Below, one piece after another: positions 45,697 through 54,726 of a DNA stretch of 64,000 nt. The stretch lies in contig JAHCHX010000001.1 of assembly GCA_026129545.1 (NCBI GenBank), forward strand, positions 247,501-311,500, given 5' to 3'. Each line of letters opens with the position of its first letter. Position 1 is the stretch's first letter. Position numbers and translations under genes: made by a program. Under the pieces are notes generated by a model. That model was not told where the DNA came from and searched no databases. It saw only the letters and a program-made list of their open reading frames with translations. The DNA is from Saprospiraceae bacterium. Its GTDB lineage: Bacteria; Bacteroidota; Bacteroidia; Chitinophagales; Saprospiraceae.

Positions 45697-46089
45697 TCAG
45701 GAAATAGTGTAAGGGTCAATTACGGTTAGCCCCGCAACTTTTCCAAAATCAGCCTGATTTCTGGAAATAACTGGAAGAGTATTTTCTAAACAGGTAGCAG
45801 CGATGACGGCATCGGGAAGTTTGAGTCGATCTGCTTGTCGAATGAGAATTGTTCGGTCAGCAATGATGTCGGAAAGTGCAAAAACTTGAACGCAAGCCAC
45901 AAAATTGTTCATAGCTGTAAGTGCTGCAGGGGGTAAAACGATGGAATACAACTCAATGCGATTAATAATTGAAATAGCGCATTCCCCATTCAGAATCCAT
46001 GATTCGAGCCGCGTGGTAGCAGCTATTGGAAGCAAACCACCGAGAAAATCAATGGCAGCATTAGAATCAATCAAATATCGCGCTCCCAT
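45697..46089 (-). CDS. vapC: PIN-domain toxin (VapC family)
   Basis: A 130-residue PIN endonuclease. The acidic residues are in place: D in RYLIDSNAA, E in NRIELYS, D in KLPDAVIAATC and D in RNQADFGK. VapC toxins cut initiator tRNA or rRNA. Its start lies within the 3' end of the antitoxin gene (19-nt overlap), the usual coupling. It is oriented against the surrounding copper genes. Confidence 0.85.
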   Translation of the reverse strand: MGARYLIDSNAAIDFLGGLLPIAATTRLESWILNGECAISIINRIELYSIVLPPAALTAMNNFVACVQVFALSDIIADRTILIRQADRLKLPDAVIAATCLENTLPVISRNQADFGKVAGLTVIDPYTIS

Positions 46090-46283
46090 GATTCCTGCAG
46101 TTCTTTGAGCTGTTTTTGCATATCGAGCGCGACATTTTTAGGGATGGAGCCGCCTAATTTTAGTTGAGGCTTCGAAGGTTTCTTGTTCGGCTGTTCCACA
46201 ATGCGAAGCCACTTTATTTTTTCCAATTGTTGGAGCAACAGCATAGCTTGATTGTCAAGCAACTCAACCGTTATAGTCTGCAT
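46071..46283 (-). CDS. Antitoxin partner of the PIN toxin
   Basis: A 70-residue protein, MQTITVELLDNQAMLLLQQL at the N-terminus, then a basic linker and an amphipathic C-terminal helix (KQLKELQESWERDI) suited to wrapping the toxin. It is the first gene of the pair and overlaps vapC by 19 nt. No DNA-binding fold could be assigned with certainty. Confidence 0.72.
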   Translation of the reverse strand: MQTITVELLDNQAMLLLQQLEKIKWLRIVEQPNKKPSKPQLKLGGSIPKNVALDMQKQLKELQESWERDI

Positions 46284-46326
46284 TTTTCAAAAATTTTGAC
46301 ACAAAAATAAACCAAATAGACAAGCA

Positions 46327-49300
46327 ATGCTCAACGCACTCATAAAATTCTCCCTCCAAAACCGCCTCTTCGTGGTCGCCGCCGCCGCGCTGCTACTCGT
46401 GTGGGGCAGTTGGACGGCGATGAACCTGCCGGTGGACGTGCTGCCCGATTTGAATCGGCCTCGCGTCACCGTTTTCCTCGAAGCAGGCGGAATGTCGCCC
46501 GAAGAAATCGAAGCGCAGGCGGTTTTGCCTATCGAAACGGCGCTCAATGGCTCGCCCGGCGTGGAAGTCGTGCGCAGCAGTTCGTCGCGCGGCATCGGTT
46601 TGGTGTTTGTGGAATTCGACTGGGACGTGGATGTGTTTCGCGCCCGCCAACTTGTAGCCGAAAAACTCAGCACCGTACCGTTGCCCGACGGCATCGTGCC
46701 GGTCATGGGGCCGATTTCCTCCGTCATGGGGCAAATTATGCTCGTGGGCATGACAGCCGAGCCCGACAGCGCGAGCGGAAAAACGCTCAGCACGGCAGCC
46801 GACTTGCGCACGTTGGCTGACTTCGCCATCCGGCGCAGGTTGTTGGCAATCAAAGGCGTAGCGCAGGTCATCCCTATTGGCGGCGACCGTTTGCAGTACC
46901 AGGTTTTGGTTTCCTCTGCGAAATTGAAACAGTACAACCTGACGCTCGAAGACCTCGATAATGCATTGGCGAACGCCAACCTGAACTCGACGGGTAGTTT
47001 TTTCAACCGCTACGGCTCGGAGGTTTTGATTTCAATTTTGGGGCGCTCCAACAATCTGGAGGATTTGCAAAAAAACGGTCGTGGCAAACCGTGAGGGTTC
47101 GCCCGTTTTGCTCAGCCAGGTGGCCGAAGTGCAATTTGGTGCAGCTATCAAACGCGGCGACGCTTCAGTGAACGCTCGCCCTGCCGTTATCCTCACAGTG
47201 GAAAAACAACCCGGCGCAAGCACGGTTACTTTGACCGACGACATCGAGCGGGCATTGGCCGAACTCCAGCCTTCGCTCCCGCCCGACGTGCGGCTCAATG
47301 CGAAAGTTTTTCAGCAAAAAAACTTTATCGAACACTCGCTCACGAACGTGGAAATCGCCCTCCGCGACGGCTTCATTCTTGTGGTCATCGTGCTGTTTTT
47401 GTTCCTCCTGAATTTCCGCACGACGCTCATCACGCTCACGGCGATTCCGCTCTCGTTGGTGATTACCGCTTTGGTTTTCAAGTGGTTCGATATTTCTATC
47501 AACACGCTCACGCTCGGCGGCCTCGCCATCGCTATCGGCGAATTGGTGGACGACGCCATCGTGGATGTGGAAAATGTGTTCCGCCGGTTGAAGGAAAACC
47601 GAAGCCTCTCCCCCGTCCCCTCTCCATTGGGAGAGGGGAGAAAAAATCCCCTGCTCGTGGTGTACGAAGCCAGCAGCGAAGTGCGTAATTCCATCGTGTA
47701 CGCGACCATTATCGTCGTGCTGGTATTCCTGCCTTTGTTCCAACTCCAAGGCATCGAAGGGCGGATTTTTGCCCCGCTGGGCATCGCTTATATCACCTCG
47801 ATTTTGGCTTTACTGGTCGTGTCGCTCACCGTCACGCCCGCATTGTGTAGTTATCTTTTGCCAAATTCAAAACTCAACGAAGGCAAAGAATCGGGCTTGG
47901 TCACCTGGTTGAAAAAGCAGGATTTGAAACTCCTGAATTTTGGTTTGGGCAATTCAAAATTCGTCATCGCCGCCGCTGCTTCGCTTGTCATCGGCGCTGC
48001 GTCGCTGGTGCCGACATTCGGGACAGAGTTTTTGCCGCCGTTCAACGAGGGAAGTTTTACCGTCAATTTGTACGCTCCGGCGGGTACGTCGTTGGAAGAA
48101 AGCAACAAAATCGGCACCGTTGCCGAGCAACTTATCCTGCGTGTGCCGGATGTGCGCTACACCGCTCGCCGCACGGGTCGCGCCGAATTGGACGAACACG
48201 TGGAGCCTGTTTCCAACTCCGAAATCGAAGTTGAATTACGAGAAGATGCCCGCCCGCGCACGGAAGTTGTCGCCGACATCCGCAAACAACTGGCAAACCT
48301 CGCCGGGGTATCGGTCAGCATCGGCCAGCCGATTTCGCACCGCCTCGACCACTTGCTGAGCGGGGTGCGGGCGCAGGTGGCGATTAAAATTTTTGGAGAA
48401 GATTTGACCGAACTGCGTGCCATTGCCGGACAAATCAAAGAGGCTGCCGAGGCCGTGCCCGGTGCGGTGGACGTGCAGGTGGAACGCCAAGTGCTTGTGC
48501 CTCAACTGACTATTCGCCTCGACCGCGCCGCGTTGCAACGCTACGGAATGCAAACCGGCGAAGTCGCCCGCGACCTCGAAGTTTTGTACGGCGGCAAAGT
48601 CGTATCGCAAATTTTGGACGGCCAAAAAACCTTCGACCTCGTGCTCCGCGCCGTCCCGGAAGACCGCGAGAACCTGGAAAATATCCGCAAGACGCAAATC
48701 CACACGCCGGAGGGCGTTTTGATTCCGCTCGAAAGTATCGCGCACATCGAGTACGAAAAAGGCATCAATTCGGTGAGCCACGAAAACGGCCAGCGCCGTC
48801 TCGTGGTGTCGGCCAACGTGCAAGGCCGCGATTTGGGCAGCACTGTCGCCGACATTCAAAAAGCCGTTAGCGAAAAAATCCAAATGCCGCAGGGGTATTT
48901 TCTGGAATACGGAGGCCAGTTCGAAGCACAAAAAGACGCTTCGCGGCTCATCGGTATCCTGAGCATTTTCGTGTTGCTGGGTATCTTTCTTGTCCTCTAC
49001 GCGCACTTCCGTTCGTGGCGTATCGTAGTGCAGGTGATGCTCAATATCCCGCTCGCGCTCGTCGGCTCGGTGGCAGCCGTTTGGCTCACGGGTGGCACCT
49101 TCTCGGTGGCGACACTGGTGGGTTTCATTACGTTGACAGGCATTGCTTCGCGCAACGGGATTATGATGATTTCGCACTACCTTCATCTCATAGAACACGA
49201 AGGCGAAAAGTTTGATAAACAGATGATTGTGCGCGGCTCGCTCGAACGACTCGTCCCGGTTTTGATGACGGCACTCGTAGCGGCATTGGCTTTAATTCCC

Positions 49301-49501
49301 CTGACTTTGGACCCACAAGCGGCGGGAAAAGAGATTTTATACCCGGTAGCGACGGTGATTCTCGGCGGGCTTTTGTCCTCGACTTTGCTCGATATGATTG
49401 TCACGCCGACCGTGTTTTGGGCGTGGGGGAAGAAGGCGGTGGAGGAGTATTTTTCACAGCGAGATGCAGGTTTCACACAACGGCACAACGACGCGACGTA
49501 A
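46327..49501 (+). pseudogene. cusA: Cus/Czc-type RND efflux permease, frameshifted
   Basis: The two reading frames 46327-47094 (255 aa) and 47081-49501 (806 aa) together make a full-length heavy-metal RND permease of about 1050 residues. The first part has LNALIKFSLQNRLFVVAAAA and LPDLNRPRV; the second has GGLAIAIGELVDDAIVDVEN, the proton-relay region. The join is at an A7 run (47069-47075): with six A residues the frame would read Q-K-T-V-V-A-N-R-E-G, continuing seamlessly. So one extra A breaks the gene. The last dozen codons come from a hairpin repeat. Either a true pseudogene, a slippage-rescued gene, or a base-calling error. Confidence 0.87.
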
Positions 49502-49985
49502 TTTTTTCTTTGTGCCGCCGTGTCGTTGTGTGAAAAAAACTCTTTTCGGGCGTGAGGGAAGAAAGGGTGTTTTTCAGACCGAGATGTAGATTTCACACAA
49601 CGATGCGACGTAATTTTTTCTTTGTGCCGCCGTGTCGTTGTGTGAAAAAAACTCTTTTCGGGCGTGAGGGAAGAAAGGGTGTTTTTCAGACCGAGATGTA
49701 GATTTCACACAACGACGCGACGTAATTTTTTCTTTGTGTCGCCGTGTCGTTGTGTGAAAAAAACTCTTTTCGGGCGTGAGGGAAGAAAGGGTATTTTTCA
49801 GACCGAGATGTAGATTTCACACAACGACGCGACGTAATTTTTTCTTTGTGCCGCCGTGTCGTTGTGTGAAAAAAACTCTTTTCGGGCGTGAGGGAAAAAA
49901 GGGTGTTTTTCAGACCGAGATGTAGATTTCACACAACGACGCGACGTAATTTTTTCTTTGTGCCGCCGTGTCGTTGTGTGAAACC
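49469..49985. repeat. 112-bp tandem array of hairpin plus cusA-tail units (R3)
   Basis: The word TTTCACACAACG recurs at 49471, 49591, 49703, 49815 and 49927, giving steps of 120, 112, 112 and 112 bp. Each unit has an inverted repeat (outer TTTCACACAACGACGCGACG) and a spacer AACTCTTTTCGGGCGTGAGG and onward to GAGATGTAGA. The spacer is a degraded copy of the last about 45 bp of cusA (49420-49470). The array occupies the whole gap between the cusA stop and the next gene. Confidence 0.92.
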
Positions 49986-49992
49986 AAGCGCC

Positions 49993-50412
49993 TCATAAAT
50001 AGCCGTTGATAACTCTCTTGATGCCATCTTTTAGAAAGGCTTCACCGAAATTCATCAAAAGTCCCAGCTTCAAGTTTGTGAGCCGTAGGTAAGTGAGCAA
50101 AATTTTGCCATGAACCGGAGCCAGCCGTTCGATGGATTTTAGTTCGATAATCAGTTTCTTCTCAACTATTATGTCAGCCCTGAATCCCGCAGTGAGTTTT
50201 GCCCCATCTTCTTCAAATGGTATCTCTTTTTGCTGTTCAACAAAGAAACCATTGGCTCGTAGATGATGAACCATAAGTTCTTCATAAGCGGTCTCCAAAA
50301 GCCCTGGCCCCCATTTCCGGTGAATATGAAACCCAATGTCAATAACAACTTCTGCAATTTCATTTTCAGTCATTTGGGAAGGTTTATTCGATAATTCGAG
50401 TAGAAATGCCAT
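49993..50412 (-). CDS. GxxExxY protein (PDDEXK_3 nuclease-like)
   Basis: A 139-residue protein. The family signature is GPGLLETAYEELMVHHL; the nuclease-like core is FRADIIVEKKLIIELKSIE (D-x-n-E-x-K pattern), followed by HGKILLTYLRLTNLKLGLLMNFG. GxxExxY proteins are frequent in Bacteroidota and have no established role. It is oriented opposite to the cus genes and flanked on both sides by hairpin repeats, which suggests insertion as a cassette. The start at 50412 is the usual one for the family; upstream frame lies in the repeat. Confidence 0.85.
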   Translation of the reverse strand: MAFLLELSNKPSQMTENEIAEVVIDIGFHIHRKWGPGLLETAYEELMVHHLRANGFFVEQQKEIPFEEDGAKLTAGFRADIIVEKKLIIELKSIERLAPVHGKILLTYLRLTNLKLGLLMNFGEAFLKDGIKRVINGYL

Positions 50413-50441
50413 GTTCAAATGATTTTGATGAGAGATGTAGA

Positions 50442-50499
50442 TTTCACACGACGACACAACGTAATTTTTTCTTTGTGTCGTCGTGTCGTTGTGTGAAAC
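50442..50499. repeat. Copper-cluster hairpin repeat R4
   Basis: TTTCACACGACGACACAACG pairs with CGTCGTGTCGTTGTGTGAAA across TAATTTTTTCTTTGTGT. It keeps the same left flank, GAGATGTAGA, as the array units. It separates the GxxExxY gene from cusC. Confidence 0.88.
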
Positions 50500-50541
50500 C
50501 AAACTCTTAATGAGTAAAACAAGGAAGCAAAAATACCGACA

Positions 50542-51711
50542 ATGAAATATAAATTCATTTTCCTAATAATCACTGCTTTGGCTGAATCAGCATTTTCCCA
50601 AAAAATCATCACCCCGGACGCCGCCATCTAGGCCGCGCTCCAAAACCACCCCTCAGTCAAAGCCGCTGCGTTCGGGGTGCAGGCAAAAAAGTACGGAGAA
50701 AAAACCGCCCTCAACCTGCCCAATCCCGAAGTGAACGTGGAAAGCCCGACCGGGGAGTTTTACGCCGTCGGCGTGTTGCAATCATTTGATTTTCCGACCG
50801 TGTACAGCCGCCAGAAACAAGTCGCCAAGGCCGAAACCGCCCTCGCTCAAGCTGGTCAGCGCGTGAGCGAAAACGACTTGCGATACATGGTCCGTTCACT
50901 TTATTTAGAAACGCAAGTCGCTGAATTTCAGGCGCAGCAATGGAGAGACCGCGACACGCTGTATCAGCAAATTGCCGCCACAGCCGCCCGCCAGTTCACC
51001 GCAGGCGAGATAGATTTTTTGCAAAAAACCATCGCCGAAAACGAGGCGGGCAACCTGCATCGGGAGCGCCTCTCCGCCGAGCGGATGGTGGAAGGGCTGC
51101 GTCAGAATTTGACAACTTTTACTGGGTTGAGCGATTTAGGAACACTGTTGCCCCTAAATGCCGACACCTTAGGGCTGCTGGCGATGCCCGACATTGCCGC
51201 CAATCCAGCGGTCGCCTACGAACAGCAGGCAGTGCAAGTCGCTAAAAAACAAATTAATCTGGCGAAAAGCCGCACCTTACCCAACTTTTCTCTGGGCTAT
51301 CTCAACTAGGGCACGCGCAACTCGCCGATTGACTACCGTTTCCGCGTCAGCATCGGCATTCCGCTATGGGTGGGGCGATACCGCGCCGGGGCAAATGTCG
51401 CCCAAGCTGAAAGCCAAGCTGCGTTGGCTCGCGCCGAAGCACAGTCGCAAGCCATCACGTTGGAATGGCAGCGCACCCAGACAGAGGCCGTTACGGCATT
51501 GGCAAATGTTCAGTACCACGAGCGCGAAGCCCTGCCCCGCAGCCGTGCGCTCATCGCCGCCGCCGTTCGGATGCGCGAGGCGGGGCAAGTGGATTACATC
51601 ACTTTTTTGCGAACTTTGGACGGGGCTTTCGAGATTCAACGCGACTACGCAGTACAGGTAAACGCCCTGAATACGGCCCATATCCAGTTGCTGTTCCTTT
51701 ATGGGCAGTGA
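50542..51711 (+). pseudogene. cusC: Cus/Czc-type outer-membrane factor (TolC family), two in-frame amber codons
   Basis: Read as one frame of 390 codons this is a normal-sized TolC-family protein: signal peptide (LIITALAESAFSQ), NLPNPEVNVESPTGEFYAVG, and the C-terminal DYITFLRTLDGAFEIQRDYA. The frame holds TAG at 50629-50631 (P-D-A-A-I-stop-A-A-L-Q) and at 51307-51309 (L-G-Y-L-N-stop-G-T-R-N). Both positions are Gln in the family pattern as I know it, so each is CAG to TAG. TAG is a real stop elsewhere here (the CpeT-like gene ends in TAG), so recoding is unlikely. It belongs with cusA and cusB. Confidence 0.85.
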
Positions 51712-51715
51712 TTTT

Positions 51716-51779
51716 TCACACAATGACACAACGGCACAACGCCAATTTTTTCTTTGTGCCGTCGTGTCGTTGTGTGAAA
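51716..51779. repeat. Copper-cluster hairpin repeat R5
   Basis: TTTCACACAATGACACAACG and onward pairs with GCCGTCGTGTCGTTGTGTGA. It lies between cusC and cusB. Confidence 0.86.
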
Positions 51780-51809
51780 CTCTTTTTCAAAAATTCAATC
51801 ACGAATAAT

Positions 51810-53503
51810 ATGAAACCGCTCTTGTTTTCTCTTTTCGCGCTCGTCGCATTTTTCCCAAAAAATCTCCTTGCACATGGCGACGAAATCCCGACGGACCCCG
51901 GCGTGGCAACCGACCACTTCACCACCTATGGCCAATCCGACAGGTACGAACTGACACTGTACTATCCTGAACTGACCGCAGGGAAAGAGGCGCACCTGAC
52001 GCTTTTTGTGGCCGATTATTTCAGTAATCGCCCATTGAAAAGGCTGAATTGAAAATCAGCGCGGCTGAAAATCCACAAATTCTTTTTGAAGTAAAGCCCC
52101 TCTCGCCGGGCGTGTACGAACTGCACACCTCATTTCCCGAAAATAAAATTTACACCCTCAACGTGCAAGTGAGCCACCCGAACGGTGCCGATTTAATCGG
52201 GCTGCAAGGGGTGGAAGTCGGGAAAACTTTGACCAAAGCGGAAGGGGCGCATTCCCACGATGAGACAGGCGGCGTGGGCGCTTGGTGGATGTTCCTGTTC
52301 GGCGCATTGGCTGGCGGCGCGTTGGTATTTTTTATTTCCCGAAAAAGAAACCGTGTGCTAACGACGCTATTTCTGTTGGCAAGTGCCTGGTTTTCAATGC
52401 CAAACTTCAATCCTGCCTTCGCGCATGGCGACGAAGAACACGGTCCTGCATCGGGCGGTAGCGGCTATGGTAAGTCCGTGTACGCACCCAAAGAGACACA
52501 GTTTTTGTTTGAAATCCTGACCCAGCCGATTGCGGTGGGCGACTACCAATCGGCCACGACGATGTTCGGCACGGTTGTCCCGGCTTCCGGCGAACTGGTC
52601 GTGGTGATGGCTCCGCAAGGCGGACGCATCACGCGAGTTGCCGTGAATGTAGGTCAATCGGTGCGGGCCGGACAGGTATTGGCCGTTTTGCAACAAAACA
52701 TCGCAACACCCGATCAGGTCGGTATTGCGGCCAATAATGCGGGTTTGGCGGTGCAAATTGAGACAGCGAAAGCCCGCGTCGCCGCCACCAAACGCGAATT
52801 GGAACGTTTGAAAAAAATCGAAGATATCGCTGCCGGGCGCGACGTGGAAGCCGCCGAAGCAAATTACAATCAGGCATTGGCAGAGTTACAAACGCTTGAA
52901 AACAAAGCCGTTGGAGCAAATACCTCGGCCAACAGCCGCACGGTGTCGTTGGTAGCGCCCATTTCGGGTGTTGTGGGCGCGTTCACGCTCACACCGGGCG
53001 CGGAGGTCGTGGCGGGGCAAACGCTTTTCACCGTCACGAACCTGAACAAGGTGTATGTGGAGGCTCAAGTCTACGACCGCGACGTGCCGGTAGTCCGGGT
53101 GGGCAACAAGTTTTTGGTCACTTGCTCCACCGACGACCACAAAAGCGCGGAGGTGCGGCTGATTTCGCCCGCCCAGACGATGAACCCCGGCAACCAAAGT
53201 CAGCGGGTGCTTTTTGAAATGGACAATCCAAATGGCGATTTTAAAATCGGCGAGTTCGTGACGTTGAAAGCAATGAACCAACAAAGCAGCCGGCAAATCG
53301 CGGTGCCAAACTCGGCATTGACCGAAATCAACGGCAAAACGGCGGTTTTTCTGAAGCACGCGCCCGAAGAATTCGAGTTGGCTTATGTGCACACGGGCGA
53401 GGACGACGGCACGCGGACTTTGATTTTGAAAGGCATGGAAGAGGGTGAAAAGGTCGTGGTGAACGGGGTTTATGAAGTGAAGATGATGTACTTGAATCAG
53501 TGA
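51810..53503 (+). pseudogene. cusB: Cus-type RND periplasmic adaptor, frameshifted
   Basis: 51810-52052 encodes the N-terminus (signal MKPLLFSLFALVAFF, then HGDEIPTDPG and a beta domain). After a -1 lesion near 52041 the frame continues at 52049 through one membrane-like helix (MFLFGALAGGALVFFIS) into a standard adaptor: lipoyl-like VVVMAPQGGRITRVAVNVGQ, helical hairpin, SLVAPISGVVGAFTLTPG and a C-terminal barrel. Adding one A to the AAAA at 52038-52041 gives P-L-K-K-A-E-L-K-I-S-A-A-E and a continuous protein of about 564 residues. It is the last of three damaged cus genes. Confidence 0.83.
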
Positions 53504-53510
53504 AATTTCA

Positions 53511-53576
53511 CTTCGGAGACGCAGAAACGCTGAATTCCGATTTTCAACTACTCCGTGTCTCTGCGCCTCTGCGATT
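53511..53576. repeat. Intergenic palindrome of the CAGAGACGC type
   Basis: CTTCGGAGACGCAGAAACGC and CCGTGTCTCTGCGCCTCTGC form an imperfect inverted repeat related to that at 16559. It lies between cusB and the acyl-CoA reductase. Confidence 0.5.
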
Positions 53577-53585
53577 CGTTTTTTC

Positions 53586-53593
53586 TACCTTTG
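53586..53593 (+). promoter_or_regulatory. -7 element TACCTTTG before the acyl-CoA reductase
   Basis: An exact TAnnTTTG, 22 bp before the TTG start at 53616. No good -33 element; the palindrome sits there. Confidence 0.45.
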
Positions 53594-53615
53594 TCGCACA
53601 AAAACTTACCTGACT

Positions 53616-54650
53616 TTGACACTCCACGAACGACTCGAACTGCTCGCCGAACTCGGCCATTATTTGCGCTCCGGTGGCAATGCCGAACTCGATGCCGCGA
53701 TTCAACAATCGTACATTGAAAATCGCTGGTTCACAGAGGAAAACACGCGCAACGCCCTCAAAGCTATCGCCGAAGCCTTTTTGGAAAAAGAAAAATTAGA
53801 GGCTTGGGCGGCGCAATATCCCGTGTCAAAATCGCTACATCCCGACAAAACCATTGGTCTCGTGATGGCCGGGAACATCCCGCTGGTGGGTTTTCACGAT
53901 TGGCTCTGCGTGTTTGCGGCAGGCCAACGGGCGAAAGTGAAACTCAGCGACAAAGACAAACGCCTGTTGCCGTTGTTGGTGAAAATAATGGGCAAATGGT
54001 CGCACGAAGCGTGGGAATACACGGAGTTTGTGGCAGAAAATGAATCTCTCAGCGGCTTCGATGCGGTCGTCGCCACAGGCAGCAACAACACCGCCCGCTA
54101 CTTCGAGCAGTATTTTTCAAAATACCCGCACATCATCCGCCGCAACCGCAACGCCGTCGCCGTGCTCAATGGCCTCGAAACGATGGCCGACCTCTACGCG
54201 CTGGGAAGCGATATCTTCACCTACTTTGGCCTTGGCTGCCGCAACGTGTCGAAAATCTACGTCCCGCACGGCTACCATTTCGACACCCTGCTCGAAGCGC
54301 TGCACGAATACCGCGACATCATTCACCACGACAAGTACAAAAACAATTTCGACTACAACCTCACCTTGTTCATTCTCAACAAAATAGACTACAAAAACAA
54401 CGGCTGCCTGCTGCTGAAGGAAGACCCCGCGCTGCAAGCCCGCATCGCCTCCGTGCATTACGAATACTACGACGACCTCTTCGACATTGATGCTCGTCTG
54501 GCAGAAAAAAAAGAGGAAATCCAGTGCGTGGTGAGCAATGTGAAACTGCGCGATTTCGCCGCGCTGCCATTCGGCAAGAGCCAGATGCCGGGCTTGGGCG
54601 ATTATGCGGACGGAGTGGATGTGATGCTGTTTTTAACAGGATTGAAGTAA
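53616..54650 (+). CDS. LuxC-like acyl-CoA reductase
   Basis: A 344-residue cytosolic enzyme of the LuxC family, which reduces acyl-CoA to fatty aldehyde with NADPH. The NAD(P)-binding-like IGLVMAGNIPLVGFHDWLCV, the probable nucleophile Cys in TYFGLGCRNVSKIYVP, and SGFDAVVATGSNNTARYF are the recognisable blocks. Bacteroidota carry this version without lux partners, so the physiological substrate is uncertain. The start is TTG at 53616 (no nearby ATG), with a promoter element just upstream. Confidence 0.83.
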   Translation: MTLHERLELLAELGHYLRSGGNAELDAAIQQSYIENRWFTEENTRNALKAIAEAFLEKEKLEAWAAQYPVSKSLHPDKTIGLVMAGNIPLVGFHDWLCVFAAGQRAKVKLSDKDKRLLPLLVKIMGKWSHEAWEYTEFVAENESLSGFDAVVATGSNNTARYFEQYFSKYPHIIRRNRNAVAVLNGLETMADLYALGSDIFTYFGLGCRNVSKIYVPHGYHFDTLLEALHEYRDIIHHDKYKNNFDYNLTLFILNKIDYKNNGCLLLKEDPALQARIASVHYEYYDDLFDIDARLAEKKEEIQCVVSNVKLRDFAALPFGKSQMPGLGDYADGVDVMLFLTGLK

Positions 54651-54726
54651 CGGGCCAAATCCAGAATCAGCCGCTGTTTTCGCCGTTTCAACGACTCATT
54701 TCGCCCGTTCACCGATATTGAGTAGG

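Noticed and set aside
47060..47095. Programmed -1 frameshift in cusA at the slippery heptamer A AAA AAC
   Set aside because: The heptamer is in the right phase (caA AAA AAC), but a -1 shift leads into a frame that does not encode the protein. The continuing CusA frame needs a +1 shift or loss of one A, so classic -1 frameshifting cannot rescue it. Transcriptional slippage remains possible.
49466..49985. CRISPR array
   Set aside because: Units are 112 bp, the 'spacers' are nearly identical to one another and derive from the cusA tail, and there are no cas genes. It is a tandem repeat.
50542..51711. Genetic-code change with TAG read as glutamine
   Set aside because: The CpeT-like gene ends in TAG with a sensible C-terminus, and no other gene in the window has internal TAG. 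Two local mutations or base-calling errors explain cusC better.
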